A DNA stretch of 64,000 bases, taken from assembly GCA_905479015.1 (NCBI GenBank), contig CAJQKV010000027.1, positions 1-64,000 on the forward strand. The letters run 5' to 3'. Under the pieces are notes generated by a model. It saw only the letters and a program-made list of their open reading frames with translations, was not told the origin of the DNA and did not search any database. Made by a program: the position numbers and the translations under genes. The DNA comes from an uncultured Cyclobacteriaceae bacterium. Lineage in GTDB: Bacteria > Bacteroidota > Bacteroidia > Cytophagales > Cyclobacteriaceae. Of this stretch, positions 47,409 through 56,189 are shown one piece after another (position 1 is the stretch's first letter; every line of letters begins with the position of its first letter).

Positions 47409-48092
47409 ATGAAAATTTTTATTAACGACATACCGGTATATTTAATCGGTCCTGAAGAGTTGAAAGAAGCTGCATTTTATGCGGTTGTTTTGGATTCTAA
47501 ATTTCAGAAGATCACCACCAGAGTATTCATTGATGATGTATTGATCATTCATGCAACCCCCGTTCAAGTAGAGGAATTGTTTCAGTTGATGACGGATAAA
47601 GCTTTAAAAAAAGTGGATTCAATAACGATTTCTTCCAAGCATAAAAAGGATTTAACCCAATACATAAAAACAAAGTTTAAAGTCATTCGGGCCGCAGGAG
47701 GTGTGGTTGACAAAGAGGGAAAAACTTTGTTGATCCATCGCAATGGACTTTGGGACCTACCCAAGGGTAAGATGGAAAAGAATGAAGACATCCGATCATG
47801 TGCTTTGCGTGAAGTTGAAGAAGAAACTGGGGTAAAGGTGGTTGTCCAAGAAAAAATTTGTCATACATGGCACACTTATACAAAAAATAAAAAATATATC
47901 CTTAAAAAAACGTACTGGTATCAAATGGAATGCTTGGATGACTTACAAATAGGTCCACAGATTGAGGAAGGAATTGATGATGTGAAATGGATGACCTTGA
48001 GTCAGGTTCGTGCCTCGCTCTATGATTCCTATCGAACCATCCGTGTGGTGATGCAGGAATATCACAAGCTATTGAAAAAGCAAAGTTTATAG
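47409..48092 (+). CDS. Nudix hydrolase
   Basis: A 227-residue protein with an about 95-residue N-terminal extension and a C-terminal Nudix fold. The Nudix box is GKMEKNEDIRSCALREVEEE (about 120-139), completed by TGV, preceded by RAAGGVV and HRNGLWDLPKG, a form seen in Ap4A/diphosphoinositol-type hydrolases. Substrate unknown. The 3' end overlaps the convergent coaD by 6 bp. Confidence 0.88.
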   Translation: MKIFINDIPVYLIGPEELKEAAFYAVVLDSKFQKITTRVFIDDVLIIHATPVQVEELFQLMTDKALKKVDSITISSKHKKDLTQYIKTKFKVIRAAGGVVDKEGKTLLIHRNGLWDLPKGKMEKNEDIRSCALREVEEETGVKVVVQEKICHTWHTYTKNKKYILKKTYWYQMECLDDLQIGPQIEEGIDDVKWMTLSQVRASLYDSYRTIRVVMQEYHKLLKKQSL

Positions 48093-48539
48093 TTCGAAAG
48101 GAACAAAGGCGGAGATATCTCCCCCATACTTGTGTACTTCTCTGATGATCGAAGAGTTGATATGGGCAAATTGGGGGGAGGTAATTAGAAAAACAGTCTC
48201 TAAGTCGAGGTTGAGATGTCTGTTTATTTGAGATATTGAATTTTCATATTCAAAGTCAGTAGTATTTCTTAATCCTCGGATCAAATATTGAGCATTCTTT
48301 TTTTTCGCTATTTGAGCCGTCAACTCATCATAAACCAATACTTCAACATGGGAGTTACCTTGGAAGTAATTTTCGATTGAGGCCTTAGTTTTTAAAACAT
48401 CAAAATACCGATGTTTTTTGGAGTTATGCCCTATCGCAATAATGATCTTATGGAATAATTTCAATGATCGATTTACAATATCAAGATGACCTTTTGTGAA
48501 TGGATCAAAAGACCCTGGAAATAAGGCAATCTTCTCCAC
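48087..48539 (-). CDS. coaD: Phosphopantetheine adenylyltransferase
   Basis: A 150-residue enzyme of coenzyme A synthesis. Motifs are ALFPGSFDPFTKGHLDIVNR at the start (the xxGH nucleotide site), LIRGLRNTTDFEYE, and the C-terminal INSSIIREV. The start is GTG at 48539, overlapping the DUF3822 stop by one base (TAGTG). The DUF3822-coaD order is usual in Bacteroidota. Confidence 0.95.
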   Translation of the reverse strand: MEKIALFPGSFDPFTKGHLDIVNRSLKLFHKIIIAIGHNSKKHRYFDVLKTKASIENYFQGNSHVEVLVYDELTAQIAKKKNAQYLIRGLRNTTDFEYENSISQINRHLNLDLETVFLITSPQFAHINSSIIREVHKYGGDISAFVPFEL

Positions 48540-49423
48540 TAGCTGAGAGGAATGTTGAAAAGATCAAAAAACTGATGTTCAGGGATCTCATCAAAGACGT
48601 AATCAAAACTGAGCGCAGAGGGTCTTTTACCAAAAGAAATATTTCTCACGTATTTTCCAAGAAGTGCGATGAACTTTGAGTTTGCATCAATACTCCCCCA
48701 GAAGGTAATGTTAGTTTCACTTTGTTTTAAGCCCAGTTCCTGAAATAAAAGCATGATGTATCTTAAACCATCTTCATTTTTTTTGATGGCAAATTGATTG
48801 TAGTAATGTAGACTGTTGTTTTTAAATATAACGATATGGAAGATGCCTCGATCCACGTTCACCAGCATTTCTCTTTCTCGGGAGGCTGGATCTACTGTGG
48901 TTATGCCTTCAATAAATGTACTTCCTTGATGCAAAACCTTGAGCTCAATGGATTGATAAAAGGATTTGATTAATTTCATTAATCTCAAATCACCCGTAAA
49001 AACATTAACCAGACCTAACGATTTGTGCGCACAATGGTGTACTGTCTCAATAATGGGATTGATAACACTGTTCACCTCGAGAAAGTCGAGATCCGCATTT
49101 TCAGCATGGATATTTTCGGGGACTAGGGTGTATTTATGAGTTTTGAAGGAGACCACGACCACCTTCCAAAAACCGGCTGAAAGGACTTCATTATTTTTAT
49201 AAATATCGGCGATCGCTTGGACGCGTGTATTAACAGTTTTGACGTTTTCAAAAGAGTAAGACTCAAAAAGGACGACTTTTTTAGACGCATTGGTTACGCA
49301 GAACTGAAAATCTTTAACTCCTATTTGTAGAGATAGCATATAATCATGCAGCTCAAGAATATCAAAAGACTCATCCTTTACTCGATGCAACAACAAGAAA
49401 GATTTTTGAGTATCTATTTCCAA
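48539..49423 (-). CDS. DUF3822 family protein
   Basis: A 294-residue protein that matches DUF3822 by position next to coaD and by its actin-like alternation: residues 160-290 include FIEGITTVDPASREREMLVN and FWGSIDANSKFIALLGKY, like the pilus-associated ATPase-like folds. Function unknown. The start is TTG at 49423, two bases after the upstream stop, so it is probably co-translated with that gene. Confidence 0.8.
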   Translation of the reverse strand: MEIDTQKSFLLLHRVKDESFDILELHDYMLSLQIGVKDFQFCVTNASKKVVLFESYSFENVKTVNTRVQAIADIYKNNEVLSAGFWKVVVVSFKTHKYTLVPENIHAENADLDFLEVNSVINPIIETVHHCAHKSLGLVNVFTGDLRLMKLIKSFYQSIELKVLHQGSTFIEGITTVDPASREREMLVNVDRGIFHIVIFKNNSLHYYNQFAIKKNEDGLRYIMLLFQELGLKQSETNITFWGSIDANSKFIALLGKYVRNISFGKRPSALSFDYVFDEIPEHQFFDLFNIPLS

Positions 49424-49424
49424 T

Positions 49425-50018
49425 TTATTCCCAGTTACCTGCTGTGGTGATATTTGTTCTAGAACCGAATCTCAGCGGTTTTTTGATATTGATTTCGCTC
49501 TCTTCATCTCTATCGGGGTCGATAGGGGAAGGATTCCATACTTCAATGGCATTCACCAAAAGATTGGCCTTTTTAATCTCATCCGCCCAAATAAGAAACT
49601 TAATTTTGGGTGTAATGCCTGGTACATAGGGAAGTTCAGTTAATTTGAAATTTGGATATTTATGGACACCATACAATGAATCTATGACTTGAACTCTACC
49701 AAGGGTATCTATTTGAACTGAAGTACTGTCAGCACCATAATCAAGTGTGATAACTGTTTCTATACGTTGTGTAATATAAAAGTAACCAGAATCTACAAAG
49801 TGCAATAAACTATCCCAATTACTCGTATAGCGACCATGTACGGCTTTATAGCCCAATTCAGCTTCACGGATCAGTTTGAGTTGATCAATAATGGCGGCCT
49901 CCATGGTTGCGATCCTTTTGGTCTCTTGTATGGTGGTATTGATGGAATAGTAGAGATAATAAGCCAGTCCTACTGAGGTTATGGCAAATATTATTGTTAA
50001 GATTTTTATCCTTGACAT
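49425..50018 (-). CDS. Hypothetical single-span envelope protein
   Basis: A 197-residue protein with one N-terminal membrane span (ILTIIFAITSVGLAYYLYY) followed by a helix (TKRIATMEAAIIDQLKLIRE) and a beta-rich domain. This layout, including the phrase GYKAVHGRYTSNWDSLL, resembles type II/IV pseudopilins, though no prepilin peptidase site is clear. It is in one operon with DUF3822 and coaD. ATG 50018 is chosen over GTG 50021. Function unknown. Confidence 0.7.
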   Translation of the reverse strand: MSRIKILTIIFAITSVGLAYYLYYSINTTIQETKRIATMEAAIIDQLKLIREAELGYKAVHGRYTSNWDSLLHFVDSGYFYITQRIETVITLDYGADSTSVQIDTLGRVQVIDSLYGVHKYPNFKLTELPYVPGITPKIKFLIWADEIKKANLLVNAIEVWNPSPIDPDRDEESEINIKKPLRFGSRTNITTAGNWE

Positions 50019-50078
50019 CACAATTATAATTTTTATACAATTATAACAACTTTAAGCCTTCTATTAAACGGCAAGGCC

Positions 50079-50561
50079 TCAAATATTTTTAAAAAAATAA
50101 TATCCACGCAATTTATTGATGTGAGCGGCATCAGAACAGAACTGAAAGGCGTTGTGTTTGTTGAGCTTATGAAGTTGATTCACTTGTTCAAAACTGAGGT
50201 AATCTGCTTGAGTGAGAATTTGCTTCTTTAGTTCTGGGTCCTGACCTAATTTTAGATGCCCTCCGATCACGCGTACGCTGAAAAACAATTCAAGGGCATG
50301 TACTTGCTTATCGAGGTACTCATTGGTAAAACAAAAATCTTCGACGACTATATCCAAATGAGTTTCTTCTTTAAATTCCCTGATCAATGCACTTCTTGCA
50401 TTTTCATTAGATTCAATTCCTCCGCCGGGTGGGGACCATAAAAACCCCTTTTTTCCAATGCCTTCATGTTTGAGTAATAAAATTCCTTGTTCTGTCAAAT
50501 GTAACCCGCAAACCCGCACACGAACCTGTAAAGAATTTGTTTTTTTTAAATCAAAATCCAT
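50079..50561 (-). CDS. Nudix hydrolase
   Basis: A 160-residue single-domain Nudix protein. The Nudix box is GGGIESNENARSALIREFKE (about residues 46-65) with EETHLDI completing it; RVRVCGLHLTEQGILLLKH precedes. Probably cleans up a nucleoside diphosphate derivative; substrate unknown. Confidence 0.88.
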   Translation of the reverse strand: MDFDLKKTNSLQVRVRVCGLHLTEQGILLLKHEGIGKKGFLWSPPGGGIESNENARSALIREFKEETHLDIVVEDFCFTNEYLDKQVHALELFFSVRVIGGHLKLGQDPELKKQILTQADYLSFEQVNQLHKLNKHNAFQFCSDAAHINKLRGYYFFKNI

Positions 50562-50625
50562 AACGTTGTAAAATTGATCAATGATTTTGATAAATTTACC
50601 GTGTTTAAAGTTTTAAATAAATTAT

Positions 50626-51039
50626 ATGTCAGCTATGAAGTTTTGTTGTTCAGTTTTATTTGTATGGTTTGTGGGTACTGCATTTGCGCAAGAACCTGCG
50701 GTTTTTGAAGAACCGGTGAATGGACCTAAGATCGTGTTTTCTGAAGATAGGCATGAATTTGGAGACATCATCCAAGGCGATGTCATTGAACATGTTTTTG
50801 AATTTACCAACAGCGGAAATGCACCCTTAGTGTTACAAGATGTAAAAACTACTTGTGGTTGTACCGTTCCTGAGTGGCCCAGAACGCCGTTAGCTCCAGG
50901 AGCCACCGCTGAATTAAAGGTTAAATTCAACAGTGCTGGGAAAATAGGGATTCAAAATAAAGTCATCACCATTATTTCAAATGCAACCAATCAAACCTCT
51001 AGGGTGATGATTGTGACCAATGTGAATCCTAAATCTTAA
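50626..51039 (+). CDS. Small secreted DUF1573 protein
   Basis: A 137-residue protein with a signal peptide cut after GTAFAQ and one DUF1573 module: HEFGDIIQGDVIEHVFEFTN, the Cys loop TTCGCTVPEWPRTPLAPG and FNSAGKIGIQNK. A one-domain relative of the gene at 10100. ATG 50635 is an alternative start with a tidier signal peptide. Confidence 0.9.
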   Translation: MSAMKFCCSVLFVWFVGTAFAQEPAVFEEPVNGPKIVFSEDRHEFGDIIQGDVIEHVFEFTNSGNAPLVLQDVKTTCGCTVPEWPRTPLAPGATAELKVKFNSAGKIGIQNKVITIISNATNQTSRVMIVTNVNPKS

Positions 51040-51055
51040 ATAAGAGCTAGATATC

Positions 51056-51418
51056 TTATTTAATGTGTAAATAAGCACTTCTAGCAAACAGTATCCAGCC
51101 TATCACGAAACAGCTTCCCCCGATAGGAGCCAGTGCTCCTAGAGAGATGATATTGGTTATGGAGAGGGCGATTAAAGACCCAGAAAAGATAAAGATGCCT
51201 GACACAAAGAACAGGGCAATCAACTTTGATTTTTTTAAGGTGATACCTGATAGGAGTACACCCAAAGCATGGAAGATCAAATAGTTGATGGCGGTATTGA
51301 ACGTGCTCTCTCTACTGTTTTCGATGAGTATGGGTGGCAATAGATGTGCACCAAAGGCGCCTAGAAGAACAGCCAAAGCACACAATAAGGTTCCCAAAAT
51401 GATGACCTGCTTATGCAT
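51056..51418 (-). CDS. DUF423 membrane protein
   Basis: A 120-residue protein with four membrane spans. The DUF423 signature is LGTLLCALAVLLGAFGAHLL at the start and APIGGSCFVIGWILFA at the end. Function unknown. ATG 51418 overlaps the YggS stop by eight bases (ATGCATAA) and is preferred to the longer frame start at 51442. Confidence 0.88.
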   Translation of the reverse strand: MHKQVIILGTLLCALAVLLGAFGAHLLPPILIENSRESTFNTAINYLIFHALGVLLSGITLKKSKLIALFFVSGIFIFSGSLIALSITNIISLGALAPIGGSCFVIGWILFARSAYLHIK

Positions 51419-52079
51419 AATTTCGAGCCCCAAATATGGCACTGCCTATGCGGATCATCGTACTGCCATTGGCTAAGGCTATTTTGTAGTCTCCGCTCAT
51501 GCCCATACTGAGAATCTTAAAGTTTTGATGATGGCTCTCCATTGGTTCATTGAGGCTTATTTTTAGTTCATGGAGTTGGGTAAATTCTTGGGCGATGCGC
51601 TCTGAATCTTCGGTGTAGGTCGCCATTCCCATTAAACCTACAATTTCAATATTATCAAGAGCTAACGTGGGTAATTTTTTTGAGAGATCGGTGACTTCTT
51701 CCATGGAAAAACCAAACTTTTCTGTCTCCTGAGCAATATGTACCTGAAGCAATACCTTGATTTTTCTACTATTTTTTCTGGCTTCTTTATTGATTTCTCG
51801 CAGGAGTTTTTCCGAATCGACCGAGTGGATTAAATCGACAAAGGGAGCGATGTATTTAACTTTATTCCTTTGCAGGTGCCCAATCATATGCCAGCGGATG
51901 TCTTTTGGCAGGCGCTCGTATTTACCGACCAACTCTTGTACTTTGTTCTCACCAAAATCTCTTTGTCCAACCTCTTCATAAAGTTTTAGGATCATTTCAT
52001 CAGGTTTGGTCTTGGAGACTGCGATCAAGGTGGCACCGAAGGGAGCAAGTTCCTCTAAATATTTAGTTATTGTTGACAT
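51411..52079 (-). CDS. YggS-type pyridoxal phosphate homeostasis protein
   Basis: A 222-residue PLPBP/YggS protein that buffers PLP and affects amino-acid pools. The PLP Lys lies in LIAVSKTKPDEMI (about residue 22), followed by RDFGENKVQEL, IRWHMIGHLQRNKVKYI and the C-terminal LSMGMSGDYKIALANGSTMI. Co-translated with DUF423. Confidence 0.93.
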   Translation of the reverse strand: MSTITKYLEELAPFGATLIAVSKTKPDEMILKLYEEVGQRDFGENKVQELVGKYERLPKDIRWHMIGHLQRNKVKYIAPFVDLIHSVDSEKLLREINKEARKNSRKIKVLLQVHIAQETEKFGFSMEEVTDLSKKLPTLALDNIEIVGLMGMATYTEDSERIAQEFTQLHELKISLNEPMESHHQNFKILSMGMSGDYKIALANGSTMIRIGSAIFGARNYA

Positions 52080-52195
52080 ATGTTTTTTTACGGTAATGCA
52101 AATTTGTGCATATTCCGATAGATAAAATAAAATTTATTGCATCGATTTTTCAATAAATGTAATAACTTGATGAATCAAACCAAACATAAAATACC

Positions 52196-52933
52196 ATGAA
52201 ACAAATAATTTTTGCATTAATAACCACGCTATTTTTAACCACGGCGCAATCACAAGTTATTCAATCGCGACGCTTGGACGTTGATCCTGCTGACGTGGCT
52301 AAATTTGAAGCCGCTGTGGCGAAGAAAAATCAGATGTACAATAGCAAAGATGACCAGGCAAGGTGGATCACTTTTCAAATCATGACGGGACCCTATGCCT
52401 ACAATTATATCAGAACTCAAGTTGCTGAATCGATGAGTGAATTTGATGTTTTGGACAAGGCGGGCAACGATTTTTGGCAAAAAACAGTGGGTCCGCTGCA
52501 CACATCAGTGGGTAATAGAATATGGGCAGTGAATACTGAGATGACCTACAACCCAACGGTGGCCAAACAAGTGAATCATAGGAGAATTATCTATTATAAT
52601 GTCAAAGACGATAAGCTCAACGATTTTTGGAGATACAGAGAAAGGGCTAAAAAAATCTGGGAAGAAATGGAGATGGAAAACAGGGTGGGAGTGATGACTT
52701 GTCTGTCTGGATGTGATGGTAACTGGGTGCAGGTAAGATTTCATCATAAAGATTTCACGAATGAAGAGGAAGCTTGGGAAAATATGCCTGCCTTTGCTGA
52801 AGCATACAATGGTTTATTTGGAGAGGGGTCTTACAAAGAGGATCTAGAACGGCTAAGGAATTCTTTAATGCCCAATGGTAGAAGAATTCGTCATCATAAG
52901 CGATTGCCGGAACTTAGTTCTTCTTGGAGATAG
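52196..52933 (+). CDS. Secreted protein, possibly two ferredoxin-like (ABM) domains
   Basis: A 245-residue protein with a signal peptide cut near TAQSQ. The mature part appears to hold two halves of similar beta-alpha-beta-beta-alpha-beta pattern: residues about 22-110 (RRLDVDPADVAKFEAAVAKK) and 125-225 (RRIIYYNVKDDKLNDFWRYR). Each starts with a beta strand leading into a charged helix, as in antibiotic-monooxygenase-like dimeric barrels. No catalytic residue is identified. A protein of the same general design lies at 59921. Its start region carries the near-palindrome TGCAAATTTGTGCA about 100 bp upstream. Confidence 0.6.
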   Translation: MKQIIFALITTLFLTTAQSQVIQSRRLDVDPADVAKFEAAVAKKNQMYNSKDDQARWITFQIMTGPYAYNYIRTQVAESMSEFDVLDKAGNDFWQKTVGPLHTSVGNRIWAVNTEMTYNPTVAKQVNHRRIIYYNVKDDKLNDFWRYRERAKKIWEEMEMENRVGVMTCLSGCDGNWVQVRFHHKDFTNEEEAWENMPAFAEAYNGLFGEGSYKEDLERLRNSLMPNGRRIRHHKRLPELSSSWR

Positions 52934-52955
52934 ATTTTATTTTAAAATATGCATT

Positions 52956-52981
52956 AAGGCCTCTTTTAGAGGTCTTTTTTT
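52956..52981 (+). terminator. Rho-independent terminator
   Basis: AAGGCCTC and GAGGTCTT form an 8-bp stem (one G-U) around TTTTA, followed by a T run. It sits 22 bases after the secreted-protein stop. Confidence 0.85.
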
Positions 52982-53134
52982 ATAATTTTGAAATCAGAAC
53001 AAGGTTAATTTATCTTCATAAAAAAACAGATGGCTCATGCTTTCAGAGCGCCTTTTAGTGGTATTCTCTGATACATAATAAGGTAGATAGCTTCCCAGAT
53101 TGGTTTATATCCCATTAAGAACTTATTTTGCGGT

Positions 53135-53755
53135 ATGTTGATTCCATTTTTCAATGGCCTGTTTTTTGGTCTCATGTTAATTTTTGTTTTTGGCCCTACT
53201 TTTTTTGCTTTGATTCAAACAAGTATTCAGCAAGGGGTCAAGCGCAGTTTATTCTTCGTATTAGGGGCTTTTTTTATTGATTTTTTATTTGTTACCGTTT
53301 CACTCTACGGATTATCAGACTTATTGAATAATCCCGATACGGTAGAGGTTAGAAATGGGATCGCCATGATTGCTATGTTGGGTGCCGGGATATACTATTG
53401 GTTCAAGACGCCTTATCATCCAGATAAAAAAACGGTAATTTCTCCTTTGAATGCTTCTTTTAAATACATTTTTAAAGGAATGATCATCAACTTATTAAAT
53501 CCATTTTTATTGGTCTTTTGGATTTCGCTTATTTCAGTGGTGGAAGCCAATTACTCCTATGATGACAAGGGCAATAGCTATTTCTTTTTGGGTGTATTAA
53601 CGATTTCTTTGATCCTTGATATCTCCAAGTCTTTATTGGCGCAAAAATTAAAGGACCTGATCAAACCCAAGGTCATCGCCAGTGTAAATAAAATTTTGAG
53701 CATCGTGATGTTATTGTTCAGCCTACGCATAGGTTATGCCCTTATAACGTCTTGA
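53135..53755 (+). CDS. LysE-family amino-acid exporter
   Basis: A 206-residue inner-membrane protein with six predicted spans. The LysE/RhtB N-terminus is FFGLMLIFVFGPTFFALIQT with the usual Gly/Pro-rich first helix, followed by QQGVKRSLFFVLGAFFID. Exports an unknown amino acid or related solute. It abuts the convergent DinB gene. Confidence 0.87.
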   Translation: MLIPFFNGLFFGLMLIFVFGPTFFALIQTSIQQGVKRSLFFVLGAFFIDFLFVTVSLYGLSDLLNNPDTVEVRNGIAMIAMLGAGIYYWFKTPYHPDKKTVISPLNASFKYIFKGMIINLLNPFLLVFWISLISVVEANYSYDDKGNSYFFLGVLTISLILDISKSLLAQKLKDLIKPKVIASVNKILSIVMLLFSLRIGYALITS

Positions 53756-54202
53756 TTAAGGCCTATCCAGTAGGCGCCTGTGGTAATTGATCTGGCCGAG
53801 ATGATAGTTCAAATGGCTCATGAGATGAAAAAGGAAATATTGAACCGTCATTTCATGACCGAAAACGTCGATGGGATATTTCAGCTGCATTTTGGTAGCG
53901 TCTAATTGGTCGAAAGTGAGGTTGATGGCTTCTTTAGTGGATGCAATTTCGAGACTCAAGGCTGCTTTGGAGAGGTGCGGTGTGCTGAACTCGGCTTCTC
54001 GGTCCCTAATATAGCCCGTTTCGCCAAGGATATGGCCTATAAAATGTTTCAGGTTACCGGTCAAATGCTTGCACAAATTTCCTGCAGAATTTAAAATTTC
54101 TTGATCGATGAGCCAGAGGGAAGACTCATGGCGATAGGCATTGATTTCTTTTTCTAGTTTATCCAAATCTCTTAGAAACAACTTACGTAGATCTTCTTTC
54201 AT
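53756..54202 (-). CDS. DinB-family protein
   Basis: A 148-residue four-helix protein of the DinB/YfiT metal-dependent superfamily. The three expected His ligands appear in NLKHFIGHILGE (about residue 51) and in MSHLNYHLGQINYHRR (about 128-143). Members act as thiol transferases or esterases; role unknown here. Confidence 0.82.
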   Translation of the reverse strand: MKEDLRKLFLRDLDKLEKEINAYRHESSLWLIDQEILNSAGNLCKHLTGNLKHFIGHILGETGYIRDREAEFSTPHLSKAALSLEIASTKEAINLTFDQLDATKMQLKYPIDVFGHEMTVQYFLFHLMSHLNYHLGQINYHRRLLDRP

Positions 54203-54253
54203 TTTTTGTGGGTTATCAGTGAGTATTTCATTTGATACGATCGATGGCCCTGA

Positions 54254-55297
54254 TCAATCCAAAAGTAGATTGGACAGGAAGGTGGTTTTTAAAAACAACC
54301 AAAAAAGGAATAATGCGATGGCCCATTGTAGGTAAATATTATAATAATCTAGGGTGTCTTTATATCTTGTTTCTTTGATTTCTGCTTTTTCCAACTGATC
54401 GATTTGATTGAATACAGCTTCCAAAGCTGCTTTATCTGAGACACGATAGAACTTACCATTACCAATTTTGGCAATTTCTCTGAGATTTGTTTCGTCCAAG
54501 GTATTCTCCACGTAGCGGGGACGCCCAAAAAAATCTTGTCCAAAAGGAACTTTACCTTCCTTGCCTATCGCAATAGAATAAATAGTAATCTTGTAGGCGG
54601 CGGCCAATTTAGCAGCGGTAATGGGGTCTATATTGCCTGCGGTATTGTCTCCATCGGACAATAAGATCATCACTTTGGATTCGGATTCAGATTCTCTTAG
54701 CCGATTGGTACCCACGGCTAGCGCACTGCCGATGGCCGTTCCTCGATTTTCGATCAAACTGAAGTCAATACCATCTATATAGGTGTTTAAAAGCTCATAA
54801 TCAGTCGTTAGAGGAGATCTCGAATAGGCATCTCCCGAGAAAACAACCAGTCCAATCCGATCTTGAAACCGCCCCTTGACAAAATTCCTGGCTACTTCTT
54901 TTGCCGACTCCAATCTGTTGGGTTGAAAGTCTTGAATTTGCATGGATTCTGATATGTCAATCACCATCATGATGTCAATGCCTTCGCTCCATTGTTCGAT
55001 TTGCTCATCCGTAGTTTGTGGGCGTGCCAATGCCAAGATGACCAATGCTATGACGGTGGCCATGATGATGGGGGGGAGGAATCTCAAAAAACTGAGGGCA
55101 TCGTTTTTGATGTTTTCTTTGTTCAAGGCGATGGGCAATTTTTGGTTATAAAACCTGCGCATAAGCCATCGGAACAAAAAAATCAAGGGAATTAAAATTA
55201 GGGCATACAGCCAAAGGGTATTTTGCCAATCAAAAGTTCCTAAACGTTCCGCAGTAAACCAATAGGGAGAAAACCATGAGATTTGATTATTTTCCAT
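54254..55297 (-). CDS. VWA-domain membrane protein (BatA-like)
   Basis: A 347-residue protein with two N-terminal membrane spans (about 27-41, 72-92), a von Willebrand factor A domain with the metal site MVIDISESMQIQD (about residues 103-115), and a C-terminal membrane span (YLQWAIALFLFWLFLKTTF). This is the BatA layout of Bacteroidota. It forms an operon with the two genes upstream (DUF58 and a BatD-like protein), overlapping by 11 bases. Confidence 0.88.
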   Translation of the reverse strand: MENNQISWFSPYWFTAERLGTFDWQNTLWLYALILIPLIFLFRWLMRRFYNQKLPIALNKENIKNDALSFLRFLPPIIMATVIALVILALARPQTTDEQIEQWSEGIDIMMVIDISESMQIQDFQPNRLESAKEVARNFVKGRFQDRIGLVVFSGDAYSRSPLTTDYELLNTYIDGIDFSLIENRGTAIGSALAVGTNRLRESESESKVMILLSDGDNTAGNIDPITAAKLAAAYKITIYSIAIGKEGKVPFGQDFFGRPRYVENTLDETNLREIAKIGNGKFYRVSDKAALEAVFNQIDQLEKAEIKETRYKDTLDYYNIYLQWAIALFLFWLFLKTTFLSNLLLD

Positions 55298-56189
55298 TTT
55301 TAATATCTTCGATTTTCATATGAAATCTATGTTGTGTGAAATCTTCTATGTCTTGAAAACTCTTATAAAGTTCCGCATCCCTATGGTTGCCATAGACGCT
55401 TCTATCAATGTTCCTAAGGGCTTCTTTGAGCTCTGAGGTAAACTCCAGCGCCAGTATTTCTTTGGTGGTCAGTTTGCTGAAAGGTTGAAGTTCTAGCCTT
55501 TCCAGATAATTTTTCCATTGAGTGAGGCCTTGTGCGGCCCTTTCGCGGTCTACGTTTTCTTTGAGGGCATGAATGGATTGACTGATGAAATTTGAAAAGA
55601 GACCGTATTCTTTTTTGAGTCTCCTGATGGTGAAATAATCTCTTATTTTTTGACCAAAAATAAAGAAGACCATCAAGGAAATGATCAATAATATCCCTAC
55701 AATGATCCACATTAAGGGATAATTGAACAGTCGGGCTACTGGGTTGTATTGTGTGTTCTGAATCAATTGAGTGGTGTCACTGACCTGCTGCAGGGGCACC
55801 AGTTCTTCAAAAAAGAGGGAATCCAGAGGAGTAGCCAAAACAATAGAATCATTGGATTGAATCACAAAGACCGGTAATTGTAGTTTTTGAATCAGATCGA
55901 TTTCAAAAGACTGAAAGCCATAAACGGCAGAATCAAAAGCATTGTCGTTTCTTAATTCGGTCTCAATGAAAAACTTATCGGCATATTCAAAAGGGCTGAA
56001 ATTATAGTTGCTATCGGCAAAAAGGACTTCGATTTCCATGGGGTATTCGGCCGTAACCCAATAATGGACGGTGCTTCCCAATTGGAGACTGTCTTCAATA
56101 AAACCTCCATTAATTTTAATTTCTTGACTCTGTACCAGCAGGACAGAGAGCATCAATAGTGAGATGAAGAAGTGACGTTTATCGGGCAC
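55287..56189 (-). CDS. BatD-like single-span periplasmic protein
   Basis: About 300 residues. A signal peptide (HFFISLLMLSVLLVQSQ) leads to a beta-sandwich domain (about 20-120), a second membrane span (LMWIIVGILLIISLMVFFIF) and a cytoplasmic helical tail. That is the layout of the BatD/DUF4381-type proteins encoded between DUF58 and VWA genes. No ATG gives this; GTG 56189 is used, overlapping DUF58 by 11 bases, whereas the open frame to 56294 runs well inside DUF58. Confidence 0.72.
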   Translation of the reverse strand: MPDKRHFFISLLMLSVLLVQSQEIKINGGFIEDSLQLGSTVHYWVTAEYPMEIEVLFADSNYNFSPFEYADKFFIETELRNDNAFDSAVYGFQSFEIDLIQKLQLPVFVIQSNDSIVLATPLDSLFFEELVPLQQVSDTTQLIQNTQYNPVARLFNYPLMWIIVGILLIISLMVFFIFGQKIRDYFTIRRLKKEYGLFSNFISQSIHALKENVDRERAAQGLTQWKNYLERLELQPFSKLTTKEILALEFTSELKEALRNIDRSVYGNHRDAELYKSFQDIEDFTQHRFHMKIEDIKNGK

